The notes under the pieces are model-generated. The model saw only the letters and a program-made list of their open reading frames with translations. It was not told the DNA's origin and made no database searches. A stretch of DNA of 64,000 bases from Fragum whitleyi (Eukaryota > Mollusca > Bivalvia > Cardiida > Cardiidae), in assembly GCA_948146395.1 (NCBI GenBank), contig OX411543.1:72716948-72780947 (forward strand). Direction: 5' to 3'. Positions 35,898 to 43,740 of this stretch are shown one piece after another. How positions within the stretch are numbered: position 1 is the first letter of the stretch; each line of letters begins with the position of its first letter. The position numbers and the translations under genes are program-made.

Positions 35898-36245
35898 TTA
35901 GAAGTGACTGCAACCGAATCGTGCATTGCAAATTGGACAATGTCTCCTCATTCTTTTCCTCATGACCAATGTTTCTCCATTCCATACCACTCTTCTCCTA
36001 AATTGAGTACCCATGTAAATGACATCAGGTAGTCCTCTGTTTAGTTGTTCTGTTGTCCTACCCAAGATGGGTCTATCCAAGTAAATGACATCTTGCAGAT
36101 CATTCGTTGGTGTCTGCTCAACGGCATTTTCTTGTGGAGAAATGATTTGAGTATCTCTAATCATTCCCTGCACGCGATACAGTCGCTCAGCAATGTTCAC
36201 CAATTCCTTTGCTATATCGGTGAGTTCTCTACGAATCGGTTCCAT
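35898..36245 (-). CDS. Left outward-facing terminal gene, small Zn-knuckle-like protein (115 aa)
   Basis: Intact minus-strand frame of 115 residues, the last gene before the left TIR. The N-terminal half is helical (about residues 1-30). The middle repeats DVIYLDRPILGR and DVIYMGTQFRRR about 22 residues apart, also visible as a DNA repeat around ATGTCATTTAC. A basic stretch MRKRMRRH leads into CPICNARFGCSHF, a C-x2-C-x5-C-x-H arrangement that could bind zinc. I do not recognise the family. A TATA box (36281-36288) and an upstream module shared with the 214-codon gene precede it. The stop is 33 nt upstream of a histone-type 3' stem-loop. Position and signals suggest a regulatory protein made separately from the capsid genes. 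That role is inference. Confidence 0.75.
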   Translation of the reverse strand: MEPIRRELTDIAKELVNIAERLYRVQGMIRDTQIISPQENAVEQTPTNDLQDVIYLDRPILGRTTEQLNRGLPDVIYMGTQFRRRVVWNGETLVMRKRMRRHCPICNARFGCSHF

Positions 36246-36280
36246 GATCTAGAATGTTAAAGAGTGGAAAATCTGCTATG

Positions 36281-36288
36281 TATTTATA
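36281..36288 (-). promoter_or_regulatory. TATA box of the 115-codon gene
   Basis: TATAAATA on the minus strand, 36 bp upstream of the ATG at 36245, immediately downstream of the shared upstream module at 36296-36369. Confidence 0.6.
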
Positions 36289-36295
36289 TTGACGA

Positions 36296-36369
36296 CGCGG
36301 ACCTTGCTGGAAGCACCTCTACTTTGAATTGAAGAAAAGGATGCCGAGATGGAAATTTGTGTTTTCTCC
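36296..36369 (-). promoter_or_regulatory. Shared upstream module, left copy
   Basis: Read on the minus strand it starts GAGAAAACACAAATTTCCAT, continues CTCGGCATCC, CAAAGTAGAGGTGCTT and ends CAAGGTCCGCG. The same order with few changes is found at 47341-47411 upstream of the 214-codon gene. These two outward-facing genes are the only genes with it, so it is a candidate activator or replication-coupled element. Confidence 0.75.
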
Positions 36370-36500
36370 AAGCATGAAAATATGAGATTACTCATTATTC
36401 TCTATCATGAAACCGATTCTCTTTACCTTTATCATGAACAATCATGAGAAGGATGGAATATTTAATGACAACAAAACACAAATATTTACATTTTCTATAT

Positions 36501-36506
36501 TTTATT
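36501..36506 (-). terminator. AATAAA polyadenylation signal after the minus-strand capsid array
   Basis: CAATAAAATA on the minus strand, about 80 nt after the apparent true end of the protease gene (36584). It shows that the array has an ordinary polyadenylation signal, unlike the outward-facing genes. 36370-36500 holds no ORF, only repeats of ATCATGA. Confidence 0.55.
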
Positions 36507-36583
36507 GAACAATGAACTGTGAACTAAGAACAAAAATGAACAATCATGAACATATTTACAATCAATTTTATATTACAAAATGT

Positions 36584-37062
36584 CTATACAATTCTGCTAA
36601 ATGTCTGTATGAACCACGATGTGACTACTCTGTCATTTTTGTGTAAGTTCCTTGTGCTGAATGTCTTTCTTAGAAGTTTTTTAAAGTTGTATCCTCTTGC
36701 TACCCCATCCAAGGCAAAAATACAATAGTGTCCACAAACTTTTCCAAGGATGCTTTGAATAGGTTGGTTATTATAAGTCCATAACGTGAATTATTTTGGA
36801 TAAAATGAGATATTTCCCTATAAAGTGGAGGAAGACCGTATGAGTCAAAGTACATTGCTTTACCATTTGGATAGAATATAACTGCTACCCAATGTTCTCC
36901 TGAGTTGTGTGAATCTGCTGTATTGATGATATAAGCCTTCACATATGAAGGTTTTCGCTTTGGTAATAAATCCTTTGCACACACTCTTCCATTGAGTTTT
37001 TTAATCCACACTCCACGATCCAAGATTTGTTGAATTTCACTGGTGTACATTATTGATCCCAA
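36584..37062 (-). pseudogene. Adenain-type cysteine protease (Polinton PRO), frameshifted
   Basis: Maturation protease related to adenovirus adenain, expected to cleave capsid precursors. The first ~100 codons (37062 to about 36775) are open and contain SGEHWVAV, with the catalytic histidine, and YFDSYG, with the acidic residue. That frame ends at 36700 without a catalytic cysteine. Beyond about 36,775 the neighbouring frame carries the expected cysteine box (CGHYC) and a basic tail, ending at the TAG at 36584-36586. A single-base frame difference near 36,768-36,778, beside a short homopolymer, accounts for this. As read, the product lacks its nucleophile and would be inactive. The start overlaps the upstream gene by 13 nt. 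Either true decay or a sequencing indel is possible. Confidence 0.85.
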
Positions 37063-37502
37063 GACTGCTTTACTTTCTCACTCCAACGTTCTAGCCATGT
37101 ACCTGTGAATCCACACAAAATGTTCTTTTTTATACTTTGCCATAGTCGATACGCTTCTACTGATTCTTGTTCGTTTAGTTTTAATTCTTCAAGTTGTGGA
37201 TACCATGCCTGCATTATTTTGTATGGATTTACTTTAAGCATTGCTTGCTCAATGAACAAGTCTGTATGTTCTTCTCTACTTATGAATAAGCAAACAGGGT
37301 GTTCTATCTGACTCGGATGATCTATTTGACACCCGTTACAATTGTTATGAACTTCTTCTTTGATAAGTTCTTGCAGTTGATCCACCATACACTTTTGAAA
37401 ACTGTTGTGAAAGTCATTTTTACGAACTGGTTCAATGTTTGATGAATATTTCACTTTCTCTGCTTCTTCTCTAAGTTTTATTGCGTACTGGTATCCAAGC
37501 AT
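37050..37502 (-). CDS. Conserved Polinton protein with C-x2-C/H-x2-C cluster (150 aa)
   Basis: Intact frame of 150 residues between the major capsid and protease genes. At residues ~53-72 it has NNCNGCQIDHPSQIEHPVC, a probable zinc-binding cluster of two cysteines, two histidines and a further cysteine. The N terminus is a charged helix (LREEAEKVK). The C-terminal third is rich in tryptophan and aromatic residues (AYRLWQ, GTWLERWSEKVKQSW). Similar small proteins with a cysteine/histidine cluster occur beside the capsid genes of other Polintons as I remember them. The function is unknown. It starts 6 nt after the capsid gene and its end overlaps the protease start by 13 nt, so the three are tightly packed. 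Confidence 0.75.
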   Translation of the reverse strand: MLGYQYAIKLREEAEKVKYSSNIEPVRKNDFHNSFQKCMVDQLQELIKEEVHNNCNGCQIDHPSQIEHPVCLFISREEHTDLFIEQAMLKVNPYKIMQAWYPQLEELKLNEQESVEAYRLWQSIKKNILCGFTGTWLERWSEKVKQSWDQ

Positions 37503-37507
37503 GATGT

Positions 37508-38851
37508 TTAGTAATCAGTGATAACTTCTCTAAGACTGTTGATTTCGATTTGATTATCGAATTCAGCGAAAACAATAACGTTGATGACTCTAGCAAGGTT
37601 AGATCCAAACTGAAGTTCTATTCTCATGCCTCCAGTTTTTATGGGATGCAATTGTCCTTCTTCACTGCCTTGATCTGGTGTGAGATCAAACCCCCAAAGA
37701 GCGAATCCAACATCATATTCCTCTTTTGTTATACCAAATGATTTGTCAGCACCAATGGATTTTGTGGCATTGAACAAAGACAGATATGATCTCAGTGTTA
37801 GTCCATTTGTGAAGTTAGGTTCAAATGGTTTACCATGAATACTGTGTCCGTTGCATGATACGCCTATTTTTCTTACGTTGAAATGGGAAAAGTTGAATGG
37901 GTTTGATGTATAAGTTCCATTGGAGGCCCCATTTGTTACCATTCCAATAAAAACACGTTTTGGTAACTGTCCTTGGAACAAATGATCTTCCACTTTTGAT
38001 AGAGTACCGTCAGTGATTGAAAATGTTTTGACTTCTACTCTACGAATAGGGATTTTCATGTTATTCTGTGCTATAAGTTGGTTCAGATTATTTGCAACTA
38101 CTGGTGACAATTCAACATTTCTTACATGGAAACTTACTGATTCAAACTGAATTTCGACTTTTGGTTCACCTGCATGTTGAATAATGCAAAATTCTGGACG
38201 TGACTTTTTTAATCTTAGTCTGATTTCCACTCCATTGGGAAGATATTTTTCCTGGAGAAAAACATCTAGATGAAGACGACCAAATAATTCCACTGTCTTA
38301 CTTTCTGCAATAGCAGCTATTCGTTGTTTAGTCCCTTCGTTATTTCCCTCGGCTTGAGCATCGTTCATATGTCCTGCTGTGTCTTTAATCCAGAGTTCTC
38401 CTGCTCTCAAATGAGTTCTCTTGCTTTCTGGACTATATGACAAAAGGTTTTCAATGTAGCCTCTGTATGGATAATTATTTGATCCACTGGTTATTAGTTT
38501 GTTATTCAGGTACAGATCTATGTTACTGAACATACTATGTAAGAAATTATTGACTGGTGCAATGTTAGCACCATCTGCTAAAGGTGAACCATCTGCTGCT
38601 TGGATAATTTTAAAGTTAACATACAGAAAGGACTGTGATAAATCCGTCCAAAACTCTGTCTGAGGTGGTATAATAAATTCTATTGGTGAAACATTTGCAA
38701 TTGATGCAACTGGAAAATGTTCAACCCATTGAGATTCCTGCATGCTTGTCATGGTAGGAGGTACTGATAATACATCTAACTCAGTTTTACTACACTCACA
38801 TGATCCACTTTGCATCATCTTTTTTGGACTTTTTACAAAAATGTTAATCAA
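37508..38851 (-). CDS. Major capsid protein, double jelly-roll (Polinton MCP)
   Basis: Intact 447-residue frame, the right length for the Polinton major capsid protein, which is predicted to form hexon-like trimers of two jelly rolls. Family-typical segments are IIPPQTEFWTDLSQSFLYV (about residues 60-78), NFLHSMFSNIDLYLN (about 102-116), PYRGYIENLLSYS (about 127-139) and NPFNFSHFNVRKIGVSCNG (about 316-334). The frame overlaps the upstream basic-protein gene by 8 nt. Methionines 12 and 13 are alternative starts that would remove a basic N-terminal segment. It has no stop or frameshift although neighbouring genes do. Its product would assemble with the minor capsid protein and be filled by the packaging ATPase. 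Confidence 0.93.
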   Translation of the reverse strand: MINIFVKSPKKMMQSGSCECSKTELDVLSVPPTMTSMQESQWVEHFPVASIANVSPIEFIIPPQTEFWTDLSQSFLYVNFKIIQAADGSPLADGANIAPVNNFLHSMFSNIDLYLNNKLITSGSNNYPYRGYIENLLSYSPESKRTHLRAGELWIKDTAGHMNDAQAEGNNEGTKQRIAAIAESKTVELFGRLHLDVFLQEKYLPNGVEIRLRLKKSRPEFCIIQHAGEPKVEIQFESVSFHVRNVELSPVVANNLNQLIAQNNMKIPIRRVEVKTFSITDGTLSKVEDHLFQGQLPKRVFIGMVTNGASNGTYTSNPFNFSHFNVRKIGVSCNGHSIHGKPFEPNFTNGLTLRSYLSLFNATKSIGADKSFGITKEEYDVGFALWGFDLTPDQGSEEGQLHPIKTGGMRIELQFGSNLARVINVIVFAEFDNQIEINSLREVITDY

Positions 38852-39224
38852 AAATGTCTAATGGTCTGGCTGACTTTTGGTTAGTTTGATGTTTCTTTGA
38901 CGTGATCTTACCACGGCGAGGTCGAGAATGAGAATGATGTGCATTGCTTGATTCCTTTCCATTTATACTCGATAACAACTTGTTAGTCAAATGTTTCAAG
39001 GATTGTTTTCCTCTTGACATGAGAACTTTCTTGGGCTTTTTACGATGCACTAAAATGTCTTTCGCTATTCCTAATCCTTGTTTAATACCTTCATCTTTTA
39101 TTGCATGTAGTCCTGATTTCACTCTAGGTTTTATTAGTGGTGTTACTGATCTTAATGCAGATTTAAACAAAGACCCTAAGCCAGAACCATATTGATGTTG
39201 AACGCCTCTATAAACAGGCACCAT
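38844..39224 (-). CDS. Small basic virion protein (126 aa), adenovirus pX/core-like
   Basis: Intact frame between the minor and major capsid genes. The N-terminal part has YGSGLGSLFKSALRSVTPL, a glycine-rich amphipathic helix, followed by KSGLHAIKDEGIKQGLGIAK. The C-terminal half is strongly basic (HRKKPKKVLM, SRPRRGKITSKKHQTNQK). A short protein with a GLGS-type amphipathic helix and a basic tail next to the capsid genes is usual in Polintons and adintoviruses, where it has been compared with adenovirus core peptides. DNA condensation inside the capsid or membrane activity are both plausible. A poly-T run (39226-39237) separates it from the minor capsid gene. Confidence 0.7.
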   Translation of the reverse strand: MVPVYRGVQHQYGSGLGSLFKSALRSVTPLIKPRVKSGLHAIKDEGIKQGLGIAKDILVHRKKPKKVLMSRGKQSLKHLTNKLLSSINGKESSNAHHSHSRPRRGKITSKKHQTNQKSARPLDIFD

Positions 39225-39235
39225 GTTTTTTTTTT

Positions 39236-40147
39236 TTATTTTTGATTTTCTTTGCGCTTACGAAAATGCAACTTTACTATTGTCTTGCCAATGACAAACT
39301 GAATAGGATGACCAGAATCACCTGTTATATTAATGTGAATGGAATCAAAATCTGATTTTGAAACTGGGAAATAATGTGGAGCAATAATTTCATGATTAAT
39401 ATGTTGACTTCCATTATCATTTTCAATGGAATTAGATGTTTTAAAAGGTACAACTCGAAGTATTGGAACTAATGTATCACCAACAATGGAATATTCAACA
39501 ATGTCTGAATATACAAATAAATGATTATAACCTGCATCAATGTTTGGTGAATATTTAAACATTTCAAAAACACTCTTTCGCTTGTAAATTGTTTTACCAT
39601 CAAAAATAGGATCACCACCAAGTTTTTGAAATAATGATTTATTGAATTCTATTCCAGTTTTATTAATATTTCTGAATTCAAACTTTGGACGTTTTGATGA
39701 TTCAGAATATCCAACATGAATAGTTGCACTACTATCATGAAGCACTTTTCCAATTTCATCATCAATGCATTCATTGACTACATCTAACACATGAGATGGT
39801 GAATTGTAAGATCCAGGTGTGAAACGAAATTTGATTGCCCATTTCATATCATGGCCTGTTGAATTAGTTTTAAGGGCAGTGATTTCTAATGAAGAGGGTT
39901 TTCTTTTATTTTCTTCAAAAATCTTTTTGTAGATACCAGTATCTGTCGTAATGATATCAAACCTTGCTTCTTCTTCACTGATATTTAGGAATTGACTTGG
40001 TGTTATCAATTGTGCAAGTGCAACTTCCCAATCTTCCTTATCAATATGAACAGTCTTAGGCAATTTAACTTTAAAACAACATTGAGTGTTTGTAGGAAAA
40101 TAGTTCAAAGAACTATCACTAGGCAAAGTTATGTAGAAGGAATTCAT
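39236..40147 (-). CDS. Minor capsid protein (penton-type, Polinton mCP)
   Basis: Intact 303-residue frame. It opens MNSFYITLPSDSSLNYFPTN and continues CFKVKLPKTVHI and WEVALAQLITPSQFLNI. This is the family-typical start of Polinton minor capsid proteins, predicted to be penton-like single jelly rolls at the five-fold vertices. The C-terminal part has YSIVGDTLVPILRVVPF followed by SDFDSIHINITGDSGHPIQF, also conserved. It starts within the stop codon of the membrane-protein gene (ATGA, 40144-40147). No breaks are seen. Together with the 447-residue protein it supplies a full capsid shell. Confidence 0.9.
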   Translation of the reverse strand: MNSFYITLPSDSSLNYFPTNTQCCFKVKLPKTVHIDKEDWEVALAQLITPSQFLNISEEEARFDIITTDTGIYKKIFEENKRKPSSLEITALKTNSTGHDMKWAIKFRFTPGSYNSPSHVLDVVNECIDDEIGKVLHDSSATIHVGYSESSKRPKFEFRNINKTGIEFNKSLFQKLGGDPIFDGKTIYKRKSVFEMFKYSPNIDAGYNHLFVYSDIVEYSIVGDTLVPILRVVPFKTSNSIENDNGSQHINHEIIAPHYFPVSKSDFDSIHINITGDSGHPIQFVIGKTIVKLHFRKRKENQK

Positions 40148-40431
40148 TTTTTACCATCAATGAAATCAAATGCTGAATGTTTATTCTGTTTTGTGAATTT
40201 TAATCCGGATGATGGTAAAATGTAGCCTAAGGAACTACTGAGAAGAATTAACCACAATTCACGATTGTCACTTTGAATACTGAGATGTACTATAGATGTA
40301 GCAATAATGGCATAAATGACTATGATTTGTGAAACATAAGTAAACTGATTTTTAGGAACACGATTTCCAAAACATGTAAAAGGAGTTGACTGACTGACAC
40401 TGTCACCTCCAGATTCCAACTGAGATTGCAT
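40144..40431 (-). CDS. Small membrane protein (95 aa), conserved in Polintons
   Basis: Intact frame with an N-terminal polar part (residues 1-30), then two hydrophobic stretches: FTYVSQIIVIYAIIATSIVHL (about 30-50) and LWLILLSSSLGYILPSS (about 59-75). The signature TYVSQIIVIY...LW-LLSSSLGYILP recurs in many Polintons next to the minor capsid gene. The stop overlaps the ATG of the minor capsid gene by 4 nt. A role in virion membrane association or cell exit is possible, but nothing in the sequence proves it. Confidence 0.8.
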   Translation of the reverse strand: MQSQLESGGDSVSQSTPFTCFGNRVPKNQFTYVSQIIVIYAIIATSIVHLSIQSDNRELWLILLSSSLGYILPSSGLKFTKQNKHSAFDFIDGKK

Positions 40432-40440
40432 GATAATTAC

Positions 40441-41560
40441 TTAAGTTTTTATAAGTTTTTTCAAATCACATTTAATATGATTCTGGTATCCAACTCTGAA
40501 ATTTTTAGGATAACCTTTCCAATTGACTTTGATTTCTTTGATTATGTTTTTACCTTCACGTCTCGTTCGCTTATCAAGAACTAAATCTATTTCATAAACT
40601 TCATCATCTTTTATAAGTTGTAATTCTTGTTCATAAAATGACCCAAGGATAGGTTCATTTGCTAGATCTTTAATTTTATATGTGATTGGAGATGTTTTTG
40701 AATTCACATAAGTGATTTCAAATAATTCTTGTGTCCAATTTGGAAGATATCCTTTCTCAAATGTATGTTTTGTTTTATTGATACGAACACGATCACCTTT
40801 CTTTAATTTTGGTTTCCTTTTTATCTTTTTGCAAACTTTTGTTTCACTTTTTGCATATAAGTTCTCTGAAATTTTTGCTTCATTAGAATGATTAACATCT
40901 GATGGGTTTGCTTTAATGCTCCGGTGAAAAGTATTGTTATAATTATTCACAAAGTTCTGAAGAACATCAATATATCTTCGTGTTTTTTATGAGTGAAATA
41001 TTTCCACATTCTAGTTTTCAACGTACGTTGAAATCTTTCCACAATACTTGCTTTAGTCTCTGGATTATCTGTAGTGAAATAATGGATCTTTTTCTTTTTC
41101 AAAAACTTTTGAACGTCTTGGTTTTTGAACTCACTTCCTTTATCTGTTTGTAATGATAAAGGTTTTCTTGATTTATCAGTGTTTTCCCCATCTTATTTTT
41201 GATAGGCACAACCCATGCAAATTTTGAAAAGACATCAATAACACAAAGTAAATATCTAAAATCATTATTATGCTTTGAAACTTGTTGCATGTCTGCTAAA
41301 TCAGCTTGCCATTGGTGATCAATTCCTGTTATAATTGTTTTACGTCTATGAAATTTTCTTCGAATCGGTTTATGTAAGGTGTATGTTGATTCCCCTTGTA
41401 ACCATTTTTTAACATCTTGATATGATATGTTTTTCAAAATGGATTTCGCTGCTTTGTATAATTCTTTTATGCTTGAATATGCAACTTTATTTTTATTTAA
41501 TCCATAATATAATTTTCTCAACAGTGCATCTTTGGACTTACGCTTCAGTATGCCTCCCAT
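40441..41560 (-). pseudogene. Retroviral-type (rve) integrase with C-terminal chromodomain-like segment, two frameshifts
   Basis: The Polinton integrase inserts the linear element and makes the 6-bp duplication. The gene is read in three pieces. 41560 to about 41175 gives an N-terminal helical and HTH-like part, then DHQWQADLADM, with the first catalytic aspartate, and CVIDVFSKFAW. A one-base shift near 41,175 moves to a frame with the TDKGSEF box (second aspartate) and the glutamate helix around VERF. A second one-base shift near 40,975 leads to the open 40950-40441 stretch with an SH3-like part and a chromodomain-like end (EIDLVLDKR ... VNWKGYPKNF). Both shifts sit beside A runs. All catalytic residues are present but not in one frame. 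Confidence 0.88.
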
Positions 41561-41709
41561 GACTGAAGACTTTTAGAAATTGAATCTTTTTTTATAGGAC
41601 TTAAAAGTTGTTGAGTGTAAAGATCTTTTCTTTTTTCTTTTTCATGAGTCGTGGCATATGGTGACATTTTTCTTAAGTGGCTTAAGGTTTTCTTCTTTAT
41701 GGTTTTCAT
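41545..41709 (-). CDS. Small basic ORF (54 aa) before the integrase
   Basis: ATG at 41707-41709, TGA at 41545-41547. The frame begins MKTIKKKTLSHLRKMSP and contains KEKRKDLYTQQLLSPIKKDS. It overlaps the integrase start (41560) by 16 nt in another frame, the same compact style as the other junctions. No family is recognised. It could equally be the leftover end of a longer gene. It is reported because a ~170-nt gap would be unusual in this array. Confidence 0.35.
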   Translation of the reverse strand: MKTIKKKTLSHLRKMSPYATTHEKEKRKDLYTQQLLSPIKKDSISKSLQSWEAY

Positions 41710-41727
41710 TTTGGTTGGAGATCTTAC

Positions 41728-42401
41728 TTAACTTCTGACGGGGGATTTAAAGGGTGTACTAAAACTTATTTCTGATTCACTAGATTCACTTTCAGGCTGA
41801 TATTTTTGCAACCATTGCCATCTTGACATGTTTCCAACTACTTCTTGTGGAACATTGCTTTCATGTAAAGCTTTAGAGAATACTTCCCAACCTCTAGGTT
41901 CAATTCCTTTTGTCTTACGTAATGAATCATTTATGAGATCAATGATATTTGAACCTGGAATAGGTTTTCCTTTATATGTTACCATACCTTGATTATCCCA
42001 TGATATGCTATCATTATCTCTAAGAATATTTAACAGAAGCTTAGCTTTTCTCTGCATGGTTTTAGGTACACTTTCTAGGATACGATCATGCAATGAAACA
42101 CATTTATTAAATCTGATTTTGGATCCACCTCTTGAATTTTTGAAGATTGGGGTAATGTCGGATGTTTCACCTTTTCAAATGAATTTTGTAGTTTGAACAA
42201 TGTTTCTCCATACTTTTGTGCTTTATCTGTTTCAGAGATATCAGTTCTTTCTAATGTATTTTTCATATCCTTATATAGGTGGATATCATTGGTTACTTGT
42301 GGATTTTGTGGTAAAATAGGTGTTTGATTTTGTTCATCCCTCCATTGCTTCATATCATTAAGTACTTGAAAAGGAACAATGACCATTTTTCTTACTGACA
42401 T
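41728..42401 (-). pseudogene. Conserved Polinton protein of unknown function, one frameshift
   Basis: Two frames that belong together. 42401 to about 42095 opens MSVRKMVIVPFQVLNDM and has a coiled, charged middle. After about 42,090 the other frame continues with VPKTMQRKAKLLLNIL, then ISWDNQGMVTYKGKPIPGSN, IIDLINDSLRK, PRGWEVFSKALHESNVPQEV and a Ser/Glu-rich end. The pattern W(D)-x-G ... G-x-x-I-x-GSN ... GW-x-x-F ... NVP is familiar from Polintons, where this protein of about 220 residues lies near the GGFL protein. The function is unknown; a scaffold or virion role is possible. A one-base shift in the AATAAATGTG context breaks it. The second piece alone begins with ATG at 42093. Confidence 0.75.
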
Positions 42402-42414
42402 TTTTATCCTAAGA

Positions 42415-42786
42415 TTATAAGGCTTTTAATGCACCACCATTACCTCCAATGATAGCTTTACCTAATAATGGTATTAATGCAGACCCTAACAATGGGAGAA
42501 ATCCTCCCTTCTGATTCAAAATGCGTTTCTTCTTTTTTACAGACACTGATTTTGAAGCAAGATTTCGAAGATGTTGACGGTTTGAATACAACTTCTTCTT
42601 CTGAGCATCTGTTAGGTGTATATTGCCTTTTAAAACATTGTGACAACATTCTGATATACATCTTATCACTGGAGATGATCATTTTTTAACTAATTTTTTT
42701 CTTAGCTTCGGTGAAGATTTCATTAATGCCATGACCATATGACCATGTTTCCTAATTAAAGGAACTTTCTTTATTTTTTTCACCAT
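42415..42786 (-). pseudogene. Polinton GGFL small virion protein, interrupted by an in-frame TGA
   Basis: From ATG at 42784-42786 the frame encodes 35 basic residues (MVKKIKKVPLIRKHG start, KLRKKLVKK end). It meets TGA at 42679-42681 and continues in the same frame with CISECCHNVLKGNIHLTDAQ, RQHLRNLASK and QKGGFLPLLGSALIPLLG to the stop at 42415. Polinton relatives are continuous over this position and have the same ending: helix, 'LR-LA', lysines, then GGFL plus a hydrophobic tail. The protein resembles adenovirus small capsid-interior proteins in size and amphipathic tail. A start at GTG 42669 is unlikely in a eukaryote. The break looks like a single substitution. Confidence 0.75.
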
Positions 42787-42846
42787 GTTATCACTTCTTC
42801 AGATAAATCATAAATGATAAAGAACGTGTAATATCAAAAGTATTTA

Positions 42847-43740
42847 TTAGGTAGAAAATTTTTCTCGTATTGCTGTAAGAGCTATTCTAGCTGGAGAAGA
42901 TACATTTCTCATATCCAAAGTTGTTAAGGGTGAAAAAAGTGCAATTCCATATTTTCTGTTTCTAAGTTTCTGCTGACTTGATTTTGACATACGTTGTGGT
43001 GAAATGAAATCATTGTCATAACTTGAATCAGAGGTTGAACTTGAGATCGGGGTTGAAAAACGGGCAGATGAATTCGGAGACAAAGAACTTGATAAGAATG
43101 AAGGTGGAGACATATGCATTGGTGTTTGTGGTGAATGAATTGATGAAATGGGGGAAACATTTGGTGTAACATTTGTTGATGACATTTTAGAAAAAGGTCT
43201 ATGTGATCTTCTCATTGTAATGAACCTTTCATCAATTGAGAATTTGTTTTTTGATTTCTTTGGAGAATTTTTCTTTTTTCTTTTAACAGAATTTTTCTTT
43301 GGTGATTTTCTTTTAACAGGTTTTTTATCATGTCCAAATTTTCTTGCAGTTCTTTCCCCATCCCATCTAAGAAGACTTCTACTTATTACACCACCAAGAA
43401 AACCACCACCACCGGGTCTCAATATGATTCTACGTTTTACTTGTTCATTAATGTTTGGATCTGCAAGCTTGGCTACATCATCTCTATGTTTATTCATATA
43501 TGTAACAAAATGCTTTGGTAGCTTGATTCTATTTTCAATGATATTTTGTGCTGCCAAAGAAAACCATTTCAATATTTCCTTTAAACCAGCATTCAATAAT
43601 GCTTCTCTTTCACACTTTTTTGTCTGTTTTCCTAAATTCTGTAAAGCTTGAATCACTGATGTAGATGTTCTCGGTAAGGCCATCTTCACACAATGCCATA
43701 GATCGATAGACTGGACTTGAATGATCATAAGATCACCCAT
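42847..43740 (-). CDS. GGFLG-domain protein fused to an SPKK-rich basic tail (297 aa)
   Basis: Intact frame just downstream of the ATPase; its ATG directly abuts the ATPase stop. Methionine 20 (MALPRTSTSV) is the likelier start. Residues ~35-130 carry a helical segment (LKEILKWFSLAAQNIIENRI), charged MNKHRDDVAKLAD and then KRRIILRPGGGGFLGGVISR. This is the same helix-basic-GGFL layout as the neighbouring 42415-42786 gene. Residues ~140-170 are histone-tail-like (KRKSPKKNSVKRKKKNSPKK). Then come ~100 Ser/Pro-rich residues and a basic end (SPARIALTAIREKF). It is probably an internal virion protein that binds DNA. The SPKK motifs are potential minor-groove binders and CDK sites. The link to histone tails is by motif only. 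Confidence 0.7.
   Translation of the reverse strand: MGDLMIIQVQSIDLWHCVKMALPRTSTSVIQALQNLGKQTKKCEREALLNAGLKEILKWFSLAAQNIIENRIKLPKHFVTYMNKHRDDVAKLADPNINEQVKRRIILRPGGGGFLGGVISRSLLRWDGERTARKFGHDKKPVKRKSPKKNSVKRKKKNSPKKSKNKFSIDERFITMRRSHRPFSKMSSTNVTPNVSPISSIHSPQTPMHMSPPSFLSSSLSPNSSARFSTPISSSTSDSSYDNDFISPQRMSKSSQQKLRNRKYGIALFSPLTTLDMRNVSSPARIALTAIREKFST

Noticed and set aside
42458..42682. 74-codon ORF overlapping the GGFL gene
   Set aside because: Other-frame reading of the GGFL gene; the family-typical sequence is in the 42415-42786 frame.
43148..43651. 167-codon plus-strand ORF inside the GGFLG gene
   Set aside because: Antisense shadow of a well-supported minus-strand gene; Phe/Leu-rich because it mirrors Lys/Glu codons.
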